Of a stretch of DNA of 64,000 bases, positions 24,254 through 36,367 are shown piece after piece. The stretch covers positions 11,933,287-11,997,286 of the forward strand of contig OY365807.1 in NCBI GenBank assembly GCA_959347315.1, in the 5' to 3' direction. The notes under the pieces are model-generated. The model was not told the DNA's origin. It saw only the letters and a program-made list of their open reading frames with translations, and did not search any database. Within the stretch, counting starts at the first letter, position 1. The number at the start of each line of letters is the position of its first letter. A program made the position numbers and the translations under genes. The stretch comes from Bimastos eiseni (taxonomy: Eukaryota > Annelida > Clitellata > Crassiclitellata > Lumbricidae).

Positions 24254-25030
24254 CCTCTGGTTCTTTGTCCTTCCGTCTTTCCTTTGTCCTTCCGTCCTTC
24301 CCCTGTCCTTCCGTTGTCCTTCCGTCTTTCCTTTGTCCTTCCGTCCTTCCCCTGCCTTCCGTTGTCCTTCCGTCCTTCCTTTGTCCTTCCGTCTTTCCTT
24401 CCGTCCTTCCCCTGCCTTCCGTTGTCCTTCCGTCCTTCCTTTGTCCTTCCGTCTTTCCTTTGTCCTTCCGTCCTTCCCCTGTCCTTCCGTTGTCCTTCCG
24501 TCCTTCCTTCCGTCCTTCCCCTGTCCTTCCGTTGTCCTTCCGTCCTTCCTTTGTCCTTCCGTCCTTCCCCGTCCTTCCTTTGTCCTTCCGTCTTTCCTTT
24601 GTCCTTCCGTCCTTCCCCTGTCCTTCCGTTGTCCTTCCGTCCTTCCTTTGTCCTTCCGTCCTTCCTTTGTCCTTCCGTCTTTCCTTTGTCCTTTCGTCCT
24701 TCCCCTGTCCTTCCTTTGTCCTTCCGTCCTTCCCCTGTCCTTCCGTTGTCCTTCCGTCCTTTCTTTGTCCTTCCGTCTTTCCTTTGTCCTTCCGTCCTTC
24801 CCCTGTCCTTCCTTTGTCCTTCCGTCTTTCCTTTGTCCTTCCGTCCTTCCCCTGTCCTTCCTTTGTCCTTCCGTCTTTCCTTTGTCCTTCCGTCTTTCCT
24901 TTGTCCTTCCGTCCTTCCCCTGTCCTTCCTTTGTCCTTCCGTCCTTCCCCTGTCCTTCCGTTGTCCTTCCGTCTTTCCTTTGTCCTTCCGTCCTTCCCCG
25001 TCCTTCCGTTGTCCTTCCGTCTTTCCTTTG
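24254..25030. repeat. 0.78-kb TTCCGTC minisatellite
   Basis: Variants of TTTGTCCTTCCGTCTTTCC and TTGTCCTTCCGTCCTTCCCC alternate in a patchy higher-order pattern. The array has no stop in several frames on both strands, producing open frames of 240-307 codons. I treat these as artefacts. Confidence 0.95.
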
Positions 25031-25827
25031 TCCCTCCATCCGACTTTACCATCCACCGTAAATTGAGATCAGAAAGGATTGGAATTAACTTGGCTTCAAC
25101 CCTCCTTTAGACCTATTCACGCAGGGCAGACTCAGGGCTGCTTTTTGAGGCTCACAGATCCTTCAATTTGTCGAAGTTAACCACTTCGGCAATTAATTTC
25201 TGTCCAGTCGTTTCTTTTGTGCGCAACAACCAGGAATTCACGATGAACCTTGTGTCCGTCGGTCTTTCTGTCTCTGTGTGTTTTCTTTCGTCTTCCTCGT
25301 GTGTCTGCATCATCCGTCAATCTTTCCTCCTACACATCTACCCATCCATATATCCATCTATCCATCTGTCCACCCACGAACGAACTCACCCGTCCATCTA
25401 CTGTACCAACAAATATGCCTGAGCCCATGACGCCCAGACAATATGCAGTAGGGCAAATCATTCGTTTTTGTGAGACATGTCGAATGACCGTTCACCCGTG
25501 ACCTGTAAGGGGCTTTGACCCTGAGGGAAAAAATTAAAAGGTGTCAAGAACAGACTTATTAGTCTTCGCGATGCATTAGATCAAGGCTCGTGGCTATCCA
25601 CTTTCACGCCTATGCAGTAATAAATTATAGATTATATGTCTTCATTATATTCCTAAAGTTAATATCAGTTTAAACGCATTATTTTGCACATAATTTATGT
25701 CGTTTGATTCATATATCTATATATATATAAAATATTATATGAACTAATTAAAAGAGGTATGCAATACGTATTTATATATATATATTATAATGTGAACACA
25801 TGTAGGGCCTTTATGTATGTTATAATT
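25031..25827. other. No gene seen
   Basis: AT-rich with CCATCTATCC repeats near 25340-25380 and TA runs near 25715-25790. Confidence 0.6.
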
Positions 25828-25865
25828 AAATGGTTGGTTTATTGATGTTTAACAAAATTGTGCCA
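25828..25865 (+). repeat. Left half of repeat interrupted by a LINE
   Basis: ATGGTTGGTTTATTGATGTT followed by TAACAAAATTGTG resembles the head of the repeat at 48548 (GGTTGGTTGGTT...GTTTAACGACACTGTG). The matching right half is at 27051-27110, beyond the LINE. Confidence 0.5.
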
Positions 25866-27050
25866 TAACCAACCATAACCATAACCAACATTTTTTATTG
25901 CACACTGACAATCATAATAGTGAAGCATTAACAAAAAGAAAAAATTAAGTTGATAGAGAGATTGGCAGCCGACAATAGGGAGGAACCCTAAAAGGACCGA
26001 GGTCTCGCTATCAGGGACACCCATTACAATAAGAGTTAAGTTATAAGTGGTAGATGGCGACAAACAAGACTTAAGCAGATTGCTTGCGGAGAGTTAGTCT
26101 TAAATAACTTAACAAACTAAACACTGGAGGTAATTACATAGATCAATAGATTCACTGACAGAGTTATGTAGGGTGTAGCAGTATATAGTCACGGAGTTTC
26201 AATTTAAATACACTTAAATAATTTAAAGTACGTATTTCCTGAGGGACGCTATTCCAAGCCCTAAGCCCATTGCATCTTATCGCAAACTTACGGGTATTGG
26301 TACGTGCATGGATGGGCCTGTAATCATTAAAATTGCGAAGGGAGTACGGATTGATCAATTTAATGGAAGTAGTTTGCATACGCAGGAGGTAATTGGTTAA
26401 TCGAGAATTTGTAAATGATTTCACTAATTTGTATTAAAGTTGTCCGTTTGACGCTCAAGATACAGGATTTATGATGCAGTGGGTAAGAATTTTTATAAAT
26501 GACTCTAAAGGCTCTATTTTGAAGCGAGATTAGCCTAGTTAATCTAGAGTGGTAATTGGATGCCCAAATTAGGTTGCAGTAGGTTAAATAAGGGTGGACC
26601 AGGGAGAAATAAAGGTTTCTGCGTATGGCAACAGGTAATAGGTACGCAATAAGAGATATTATGCCTATATTCTTACTATTTTAGATGCTTTTTCCATATG
26701 GGTTTTCCAGGTAAGTGATTGGTCGACGTATACACCTAGGAATTTGGTCGATATAACCCTAGGTAGAGGGACACTATTTATCATGAGGACCGTTTCAGAC
26801 AAAGGAGGTTTCTTGCAATGTGAGGCAAAGAGAATGTAGTTGGTCTTCGTAGCACTAAGTGTGAGCTTGTTTGCTAAAAACCAGCCATTAACTTTGACAA
26901 GTTCACGATTTAAAAGTCGGAGTAGTTCATCATAAGAAGAATTAGAGGCGAGGACACTAGTGTCATCGGCAAAGAGCAAGAACCGAAGAGGCGATGACAC
27001 ATTTGGCAGATCATTAATAAAAAGCAGAAAGAGTAAAGGTTCTAGAATAA
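25866..27050 (-). mobile_element. Truncated non-LTR retrotransposon (reverse transcriptase relic)
   Basis: The minus strand encodes FLLFADDTSVLASN (catalytic FADD), then NGWFLANKLTLSATKTNYI, KFLGVYVDQSLTWKTHMEK, and further down LVHPYLTYCNLIWASNYHS. The C terminus reads NTRKFAIRCNGLRAWNSVP ending at about 26164. This order is typical of the Jockey/CR1 superfamily. The 5' half is missing, and the frame breaks near 26660 and 26430. The 3' end is probably the (GGTTATG)-like run at about 25866-25890. Flanking sequences resemble the two halves of the repeat at 48548-48665, suggesting insertion into that repeat. Confidence 0.85.
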
Positions 27051-27110
27051 AGATGATTGGTGTCGCCCTCCTTCATTATTCAGGCTTGGGTCCGGCACTT
27101 CCAAAGTAGA
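27051..27110 (+). repeat. Right half of repeat interrupted by a LINE
   Basis: GATTGGTGTCGCCCTCCTTC, then CATTATTCAGGCTTGGG and CCGGCACTT, aligns with GACCATTAGCGTCGCCCTCC at 48591 and its continuation. Confidence 0.6.
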
Positions 27111-27689
27111 ACGATTAATATGTGACATATACGAATGTGTCTAAATTTTGAATATATGAAGATCGAACAATGTAGGCCTACATATCCAGGATAGCATTTT
27201 GACCCGTCTAAAAATATTTTATCAGTAGGGCCTTCATATCATGAAAATAATTATATTCACGCTAATCTAGAAAAGCCTTAGCACTTTTTTATGCCGTTCT
27301 TGGAAATTTGAAGGTGTCGTGCTTACGCTAATCAACAGAAGCATGTTTCCATTCCTCTTTCGCTATCGTTTATATAGGCGTCAAAGGAAATATTACCGTG
27401 TTACCTATTGTGGAGAATAAAGCAAAGAATGATCCCTGTGTTGTAGTGCTTGTTTATGAAAATAATGACATTTTCAAGACAATATACAGAAATTATTTGC
27501 AAGGATTATGAGACTAATGAGATGCATGGCCAGGTATGTCTGACATATTTTCCAGTTGTATTGTACATTGTGCAAGATGCACTGAGTGCATGTCCAGGCA
27601 TGAATAGAATCCACAGAACAGCTAAAAATCCACACAGCACACCGAAACCAGTGTATTTAAACTCAATTCAATATGGCTGAACGGGAAAA
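27111..27689. other. No gene seen
   Basis: Unique AT-rich DNA with TAGGCCTA at 27173. Confidence 0.6.
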
Positions 27690-27950
27690 CGTGTATATGT
27701 ATGTATGTGTGTTTGTGTGTGTATGTATATGTGTGTGTGTGTGTTTGTGTGAGTGTATGTATGTATGTATGTACGTATGCATGTATGTATGTATGCATGT
27801 ATGTATGTATGCATGTATGTATGCATGTATGTATGTATGTATGTATGTATGCATGTATGTATGTATGTATGCATGTATGTATGCAAGTATGTATGTATGT
27901 ATGCATGTATGTAAGTATGTATGTATGTATGCATGTATGTATGCGAACAT
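27690..27950. repeat. (ATGT)n/(ATGC)n microsatellite
   Basis: About 260 bp of GTATGTATGTATGCATGTAT-type repeats. About 60 bp to the right lies CATAAATCTATCTAGCGCCC, an inverse retroposon 3' motif. Confidence 0.95.
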
Positions 27951-28299
27951 TTGCATTGATTTGTATACTTGAATTTATTTATATATGTATATATGCATCA
28001 TAAATCTATCTAGCGCCCTTTCAATAAATTATAGTTACGGTTCGGGCTATCTAGAAAATGGCAACAAAAATCCATTGTTTACAGTACGAATTAAAGTCAA
28101 GAGTGCTTTTGTAATTTGCCAGATGCGTGACACGAAAATCCATATGCAGAAAGCGAACAATTCTGAAACAGTAAGAGCAAGACTCGGATTGAGAGGGCAA
28201 CATATCAAAACTAAAGATAATAAATAAGATAAAGTATATTGTCAACGCAACAGTTTTGTCTCCTTTGTAGATGAATGATGCTCTTATTGCATACTATAA

Positions 28300-28355
28300 G
28301 CGCCTCTGAGTTTATATCCTGAAGGGGCGCTATATCAAGTACTTATGATTGACTG
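28300..28355 (+). repeat. Retroposon 3' end (GGCGCTATAT type)
   Basis: AGCGCCTCTGAGTTTATATC followed by CTGAAGGGGCGCTATATCAA. The complementary GCGCC and GGCGC arms could form the 3' hairpin typical of L2/CR1-type elements. Confidence 0.6.
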
Positions 28356-30295
28356 ATACATAAAATAACCAGACAGGGCGAGTCCGTCCATCTTCTATCG
28401 ATCTCTTCAATTCAATTTATTTGAATTTTCAATTCAGTTTAATTAAGATGCTGACAAGTGGCACATGACGTAGACGTCATGACGTCATGCATCGTCTTCA
28501 TCAAAATATGTTGACAACGATCGGAACCACGGTATCAATTGCAGAACGGAGAGAGCTCTGAGCTCACTGCTTGCATTGCAGACATCTTTGCGAGTGTGAA
28601 TTTCATGATGCTCGGCCAATATCCATCGGTTTACTCCGATAAAGCTGGTGCATGAGACGGATGTCGTTTTGGGTGACTGCGATCCGAAGGCAATCATAAC
28701 AGGACTTCGCAACGAGTTCCCACTCACCCCACCCACCCTATCCATCCATGCGTCCACCTCCTCCCCACGTGCGGTGATGACATCCATAAACCAGACAATC
28801 GGGACGGTATCTGAACCTAGAGACGGAGCAATCTCATCCGAGACCTCTGCCACTTCCATCAAGGCAACAATGGTCTTCCAACGATTCCATCTGCGCCTCT
28901 AACTTGTCTCGTTATGAATAGGAAGTTTGCATCATGCTTTCAAATAATCGGTAACTCAGTTTCGACCGTCTATCAATCAGCGCATGCACATGTAAAAGTG
29001 TACAACTGAGCTGTGAACATTTATTGCAGTCGATGTGGATCTAAACAGCAATCACCGCATCTATAGTATTTCTACACCAACAATGTTTAAAGCATTTCAG
29101 CCTCTCTATAGATTACACTTTCTTGTAGACGCTTCTAAAGTGCACATTAAACAAAACATTTCCGTTTTACAGTTTCCAGATTCGGATATATTTTGTTATC
29201 TCTGTCTCTCGAGATTTCATAGAGAGGCTTTATGGATGCCGACAAAGGCTTCGCGGGATTTGATTACCAACTCAAATCAACACTTGGAGACACCCACGTC
29301 AGCGTAATATGTCCCTTCTACTTACGAAGTTGACCCTAACGAAGACACAGACACAGACCGACGATGAGAGAGACTACAGACTGACGAAGAGAGACAGGCT
29401 GACTAAGAGAGATACACCATCTAGTGAGCAAATGTAAGACCACGTCATCCGCATGGGGAAACAATAAAACGGTCAAGCAGGATTGGCAACGAAAATCTTG
29501 TTTGAAGATACATAAGAAAGAAACACATCGACTTTTATTGGACCTGGTTTTGCCACCAAAGACACAGACGGCCTACAACTCAGTGCTATCTCAATGCGCA
29601 GTAGTAATAAGTGTACAGGACGCATACAAATGTACTCTGACAAATTGATTGCTCAGTTTTGTGTCTTATGGCTTTCCGGTCATCAAGTAATTCTGGTCAA
29701 AGTTATATATATATATATATATATATGAGGTCGTTGGTCTCAGCTCTGTATTCTTATTTAGGCAGTCACAGTCAGACATCATAAACTCAGACTGATAAAT
29801 ATATGATATCCATCGGTGTATATGTACGATTCAACTTTAGAGTTACCGAATGAACCACTTTTATCGCGCATTAATCAAGGCTCGGTTGTTCATCTTCACC
29901 ACTGTTTACGCACTCATCCTTTCCACGAGACCAATGATGGGTGAATCACGTCAGCCAGTATCTTAGCACTCATACCTTCTATCATTCCAACTGCAAGTGC
30001 TAATCTACCTCCCACAGACCATCTGTGATGATTTCTCATCACTCTTTACAAGACCTTGAATGTGCATCAATGAGCGGGTAGATGCGTGAGTTGGCAGGAA
30101 AGGTGTAAATGAATCGATGAATGAATGAATGAATGAAAGAATGAGTGAGTGAATGAGTGAGTGAGTGAAGGCCTTCGAGCGTGGAATGGCGATGCGCATG
30201 CGCGCGTTCCGAGTGTAAACGATTGTCAGCGAGAGCGGATGAATGCGCAAAGTAAAATTCCTACTCTTTAACAGATCTTTTACTTTATTCCCAAC
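28356..30295. other. No assigned gene; unexplained open frames at 28485-28902
   Basis: A non-repetitive stretch is open on both strands: minus 28485-28862 (125 codons) and + 28648-28902 (84 codons, Ser/Thr-rich). I recognise neither and see no convincing splice donor for the + frame. A (GAATG)/(GAGT)-rich stretch lies at 30110-30170. Confidence 0.5.
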
Positions 30296-30367
30296 TTTGC
30301 CAAAGCAAGCGAAATCTCGAAATCATGAAGTCTACTCCATGATTTCGAGATTTCCCTTGCTTTGCCA
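30296..30367. repeat. Near-perfect 34-bp inverted repeat (hairpin)
   Basis: Arm 1 (30296-30330) and arm 2 (30335-30367) are complementary over about 33 bp with two mismatches and one 1-bp bulge, separated by only TCTA. The arm core is AAATCTCGAAATCATG, inverted as CATGATTTCGAGATTT. Confidence 0.9.
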
Positions 30368-30631
30368 CTCCCTGCAACTCAAAGCTTAATCACACCTTCC
30401 AGTGTTGCGTGCTCATTGCTTCATCTTATTGACTGAGAGAAGCCAGATCTACATGTTTAATTAAATTATTCAAACCTGAAATCGTCCGACGTTTGAGCAC
30501 CGACCGCTTGGCGGCGCCTTTCTGGCTAACTGCAAGAAGCACGCCACAGGCGACCGGAAGTTGCACTAATTATAATTGTTTTCCACCCCTTTCAATCTTC
30601 TCCCCATCCCCATTCATCCTTCCATGCATCC

Positions 30632-30679
30632 AATCCATGTAGCCAGGCACGAATGTATGCATGCCTGGCTACATGGATT
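30632..30679. repeat. Perfect 18-bp inverted repeat (hairpin)
   Basis: AATCCATGTAGCCAGGCA at 30632-30649 and its exact inverse at 30662-30679, with a 12-bp loop. Confidence 0.92.
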
Positions 30680-30700
30680 CGCACATACTTACAAGGCATA

Positions 30701-30752
30701 CATGTAAATATATTACATGTAAATATATTACATGTAAATATATTATATGTAA
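30701..30752. repeat. 15-bp tandem repeat
   Basis: Three units of ACATGTAAATATATT. Confidence 0.9.
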
Positions 30753-31160
30753 TGTGTACATGTTTCTACAAACATGGTTCTTTTTAGCCATCCATTCATT
30801 TATCTGTATCCCTAGAGCTCTCCAACCGTCTCTCCATCTTCCTTCCATCCCTTTGCCCATTCATCCCCCATCCATCCGTTTAGTTAGAGCGTCCGTACGA
30901 ATTCGACCTACCCCTGAGACGGTGACTGCGCACGGACCTTGCACATGTCCTTTGCCTACAGTTGCTGAGTGCCAATGATTGATTGACGCTTATTCATAGA
31001 TATAAATTATTGTCGAGCTTCATAAATGCTCAAGGGATAACCGTCCATTCATCTTTCCATCCATTCATTCATCCATTCAACAATCCTTGTGTTCATTACG
31101 GTTAGCTTTCAGCAATCGCATTAGTTCCATCGCAGCTGACAGTTGCCTTAGGCCTACCTG

Positions 31161-31268
31161 TTGTCTGACACTTGTTGTCTGACACTTGTTGTCTGACACT
31201 TGTTGTCTGACACTTGTTGTCTGACACTTGTTGTCTGACACTTGTTGTCTGACACTTGTTGTCTGACG
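31161..31268. repeat. 14-bp tandem repeat
   Basis: Eight nearly identical units of TTGTCTGACACTTG (GTCTGAC recurs every 14 bp from 31163 to 31261). Confidence 0.95.
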
Positions 31269-32987
31269 ATGCCGCTGAAGAGATACCTCAACCTCCACAT
31301 CATTACCAGCATCAACAGTCAGGACTGAGCAATCGGTTTTAGTTGGTTCATTTATAACAACCGAGCTCTAACTAAGCAAGAATGTTACTCCATGCCATGT
31401 ATACTGTCTACTCAGTTAGTGATACATGTATCTCCAATGATAGTTGGTTGGTTTCTCCAATTAAAAAGTTAACTTGAAGCTAACTAAGAATCGTTTTGTT
31501 ATCTCGAATTTTACCTCATCTGATTAAAATTAATGTGATAGGGGATAATTCAAATTTAGTATGATATCCCTGATTTCCACCTCTATCGTCATTTTTCTTT
31601 TTTCGAAATTTACGTGATACAGCCTATTCCTAAATAAGTATAGTATCTATAATGTGATGCAATATTTCGAATTCAATTTTATATCCCTAGTTTAGCGTAA
31701 CAACTACACTGCGATGCTTTTCTTATGAATAGGATGTAATGTCTTTTGAACTTCAGTTTTAGAGTCATTAAACGGGGTCTAAAATTGTAGTTGTTCCGAC
31801 ACAGAGTGCAGTTGACAGTGTCAATCTGTCATTGTATAAAAACTTCATTCGTTTATTGGAGAATTTAAACTGACCGTGTGACCGTATTACGTAACTTGTG
31901 ACAGTGTTCGAGGTGTACAGTTTATAACTTAGCATGGCTTCAGTAGATTTTGGCGCAAACCAAACACACACGATTTCATTCCAATGCTGTGCACTCCAAA
32001 CTTGAGTTCAACTTTCTCATCTGAGTTGTTACTTCTCTGATATTATAGGTACGACTCATTTTATTATATCCTACATAATATACATTGACGTAAACAGTCA
32101 CCAGTCGTCTAGAACATGATTGGTTCTACATATAATTCTAAATATAGCGTCCTATCCCTACACAGAGTCTTATGTAGGCCTGTAACAGTCACCAGTCATA
32201 GTACATATGACAAATGCCTCCAATGTGTCTTGCCTAACGAATTACAGCTTGACAGCTTATAAGGAAGAGTGTGTAGTTGGAATTTCTAAGTATTTTAAAT
32301 ACGGTCCAGACGACGTTGTTACTCCAACATATCGCAATGCGACAATCGACACTCCAACGGAATCTATATGCATAATGTATGTATGCATATATGAGCATTT
32401 GTGTAGCGCCCGTTGGGTAGCTCACAATGGGACGCTGCGCAACGGCATCTTGTATAGGAATCAGAAAACAAATGTGTCCTAAGGAAGGAGCAGAAAACGT
32501 TACCTGAATTGTTTAGGTTTAAGGTGTTTCTGAACGCATCTCAATCAAATGGCAGATTGTTCCATGGAGACGTTATTCACAGAGGAACAGGAACACAGAT
32601 CAGTCGCCGATGTGTGAGAACGCATGAATTGTAAGACAGTGAACAGGGTGTCAGCCACCTGTCAACTTGTCAACTCTGAATAGCACTCAGCTGGTCTGGC
32701 TTTATATATGTCCTGGAAAGTGTTTAGTACTTGACAGAAGTTGTATAGGCTACGCACAGGCAATTAGTTGGAATATGTTAGTGAAGCGTTGAGTTACCCT
32801 ACAATATAGACACCTCTAATACGACGTAACGATTATGTACAAGAAGCTCCGACAGTTGTAGAATTCATTACATCACCTGAAACAATCCGGATACAACGAT
32901 CATGATAGGTGCAGGGAAAAGTTTGTAACTATATCTTAAGGCCGTGCAAACGTTTATCCCACCGGGGTATACTCATATCGCGTGGCA
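31269..32987. other. No gene seen
   Basis: Unique AT-rich DNA. Short open frames only. Confidence 0.6.
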
Positions 32988-33312
32988 CAGTGGCCGATCG
33001 GTTAGAGCGGTCAGCCCAGTGTGCGCTGACCGAGCGGGTTTGACCCTCGTCCGGGGCGTCACTGTGTAGAGACCTTGAGCAAGTCCTTCGCGCACAATTG
33101 ATCTGCAGTACAACTGCAATTGCGCCGTCGAGGCGTGTGCAATTCTGAACAAAAGATGCTGGAAGAAGGGTGGCATCAAATATCGGTAATAAATAAAAAT
33201 ACTCCTTCATGATTTACAGAATCACAAAGGCCGGGGTTGAGTCGGAATCGCTTCTGAGTAGATGTCTTGAAGGGGCGCTATATGAATCCTCCGAATAAAT
33301 AAATAAAATAAA
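32988..33312 (+). mobile_element. Near-complete tRNA-derived SINE with LINE-like tail
   Basis: The head GTGGCACAGTGGCCGATCGG carries an A-box-like sequence followed by GCGGGTTTGACCCTCG, which carries a B box. The central body ends in TTGAAGGGGCGCTATATGAA (33269-33288) and an (AATA)n tail. The GGCGCTATAT motif recurs at other retroposon 3' ends in this window, including the L2/CR1-like LINE at 40212. The SINE could therefore have used LINE machinery that recognises that tail. Confidence 0.75.
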
Positions 33313-33778
33313 TTTGGTCCAACGCAGCGGTATTCGATGCCCATCTGTCACTGTACTATTTCTACGAATTATATGACACCGTAACAATAGTCACTGTGAC
33401 AATAGCTGTGACTCACTGGCAGACAGTGAGCAACTTTGAGCAGGGTGTCAGCCAGCTGTAAACTCTGAATACATAGAACTCAGTTGGTCTGGTTCTATAT
33501 GTCATGGAGAGCCCGCCAGCGGGGATTCATCCGAGTCATTTCATAATTTTTTATTCACTAAGTTTGCCTTCGAAAGATACCATAGAAAGAATCAAAAAAT
33601 ATCGGGCAATATTACATGACAATATTGGTTACGAAGTCTCCTCTGAGACGATAACTTTGCAAGTTCCTAAAGCCCACTCGACAATGCCATCGATCGTTCC
33701 TTCCCAGATTGCGCTATAATGTTATAAAAATTGTATATGGCGCAATGGGTGTTACCTGTCATTCGACGGCCCGATAAG

Positions 33779-33779
<1 letters not shown>

Positions 33780-33842
<63 letters not shown>
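33780..33842. repeat. (CA)n microsatellite
   Basis: A pure CA run of about 62 bp. Confidence 0.97.
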
Positions 33843-33844
<2 letters not shown>

Positions 33845-35520
33845 CGCACTCGCATAAATATATATAAATACATATAAATGTGCGTATATCATCAATTTCG
33901 ATATACTGATATTTATACTCAACGGCCTGTTATGCTGTTGCATTTTTTTCAGCACAGTAACTTATAATATTATAGCGCGATGTTGTTAGGCAGATATGTC
34001 GGCTTGGTTTGGTCGACGGTATAAAAGACGTTGGTCGTCAACGTGAAAGCTGTGATTTTGTCACGCGACGAATATCGTGATAAGTCTTGTGCATCCGCCA
34101 TGAATTCTATGATTTCTCACGTCAGTCGTCACGATGTGTGCGAGGGATTTCGGGAATCAGGCGTCGGGTGAATCTGTCTAAGTCACACACTCTGCCATGG
34201 AAGGCGGCAGTTTGTAGAAACGAAGGGCGAGACTTCGAGACAGAAGTGAGAACGCGTGCAGATATTTCCTCAATGCGTTCATACTTCGACGTCTTCTCAT
34301 AACAGTTTTTCGAACCCTCAGAAAACAGAAAATTCTGTGAGCTAAAGTTATATAGCAGTCGTAAGATGTCGCTAAAGGCATCATTTAAGCGTACGATTAT
34401 TGCAATATTGAAACGATTGAAACTAAGATTGACGTTAACGGTTCCTAAGAGTCGGGACTAACTTCTTCAAGCGATATCATAGGACAATTCCTCAGCCCTT
34501 GTGACCAAACCTTTTCCGGACTAGTACCTCCACATTGTATCTCTTGGTAGTGTTGCTCCGCGATCTGAGAAGTTGTCAGATACAACGAAATCAACTACAG
34601 GCTTTTCTGTTCTCCTTTTAGCTATGTGTTGAGTCGTGAGCGCCTCTGACATCGAGTAGCTCTATATAAGTGTTCCATTACAATTACAATAATTACAATT
34701 ATAACGCAGTGATGTGAGCTCTAAAACGGACTTGAAACTCATAATGTGATGTAGGGCAATGTGACGGTTTGATAACTTCACGTCGTATCATGATATCTAG
34801 TGCTGAAGGAAGTTTTCTGATGATGACTAAGATGACGAAGACGACGGCGAAGACGATGATGATGACAATGACAAGTGGCGATTGCGGACCGACCCCAGGG
34901 CCAACCATCTTTTGAGCTGCGGCTGCTGCTGCAAGAGATCTGCCTCTTCTCGTCGGCAGATGCGGTGTCTTATCCTTCGCTACCGGACCCTCTCCGCTCC
35001 GCTTCTATCCATCAAAGAACACCGACGCCACAAAAGAGACAGATACAAGCAGACGAAAAGAGACAGGCAGAGACAGACATATGCAGACAGAAATAGACAG
35101 ACGAAGGGAGACAGACAGAGATATAGACGCAGTCAGATGGACGGATAGATGAAAGGTAGAGATTTGTGACTAGAGGAAAAGTCAGAGGCTATAATATTAT
35201 AAATAGAAGGTAGACACTGGAAGAATATGACAAAGACGGAGACGGAATGACGTAGAGTGAGGTAGACAGATATGCAGACGGACAGAGAGTCACAGACAGC
35301 GAGGTAGACAGAGACAAATAGCGAAACAGAGACACAGATATATGTATAGTCTGAGAGAGTGAGACAGATGCAGAGTGAGAGATAGAGGGTTGCAGGGGGC
35401 ATGGTCGATGTTTGTTTAGGGAGTCGTTCTTCGTTCGCTGGTCGTCGGCCGCTGTTCGTCGGTGGCGTCGCCAACACAGACGTCGTCTTCACCCTACAAT
35501 CGATCGTCCATTGATCAATC
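33843..35520. other. No gene seen
   Basis: GACAGA-rich sequence (35030-35370) and a GAC/GAT stretch (34820-34875). Otherwise unique. Confidence 0.6.
34632..34695 (+). repeat. Retroposon 3' end with (ATTACA)n tail
   Basis: GAGCGCCTCTGACATCGAGT, then AGCTCTATATAAGTGTTCC and a run of ATTACA units. Same 3' architecture as at 28300 and 19805. Confidence 0.55.
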
Positions 35521-35690
35521 GTCGCCCATCGTTGTCTATCGTTGTCTGTCGTTGTCTATAGTTGTCTATCGTTGTAAATCGTTGTCAAAATATTGTTGTC
35601 TATCGTTATCTATTGTTGTATTATACAGTTGCTTATTGTTGCCTATCGTCGTCCATCGTTGTCTGTCGTTGTTCATCGTTGTCTATTGTT
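35521..35690. repeat. 10-bp degenerate repeat
   Basis: Units of GTTGTCTATC with frequent substitutions. Confidence 0.85.
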
Positions 35691-36367
35691 GGCCTAAGCA
35701 GAAAACGAATTCTAATAGACATATCTCAACGACATCTGGCGGATCTCGATGAAAACGCTCGAACCTTACCAGATGACGCCAAAGCACCGGATCGATCGAT
35801 TATTGGAAAGAATTCACTACATGCTTTGGGAGAGTCCACATACGCGCACGCACAACCGCGTACATGAATGAAGCTTCAGATTCACATTTAGGTGTTACCT
35901 TGTGCGCGTTACAAATTTATTAATAAAAAAGCAGTAGCATGTCATGCAGAGGTTATCATACGTTTTATCTGAGAAATTTAGAATATGCTTGAATAGATAT
36001 GCATGCGCTCTTAATGTACAGGTTCTATAGAAGCCATGGCAGTAAACTTGAATATCTTATGTAAAGTTTTAAGTTTGAGGATGTTCATTTTGAAAAATTT
36101 ATAGCCGGGTGATGATTATACTGCGCGGTGGCAATCACAGAAATATTCACATGTTTTTATATAATTGCAATTGTAATTAGAAACTTCTATAGCGCCGGAA
36201 TACAATGCACAAGACATAAACCGATGGCACACTATATCAACCGCATATATATATATATATGCTTATGTTGCTACATGCATGTATATATTTAGCAGCGAAT
36301 GGTTTATATAATATACAGATTTATATTTATAAAAGATATCAAGATGGTCACTGTAAATACAACACAC

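Noticed and set aside
24187..25110. Several open frames of 240-307 codons on both strands
   Set aside because: They come from the TTCCGTC minisatellite, which lacks stops in many frames.
31161..31268. CRISPR-like regular repeat
   Set aside because: Units are 14 bp with no spacers and lie in a eukaryotic genome; an ordinary tandem repeat.
33000..33072. Possible tRNA gene
   Set aside because: A and B boxes are present, but the sequence does not fold into a clean cloverleaf. It continues into a SINE body with a retroposon tail.
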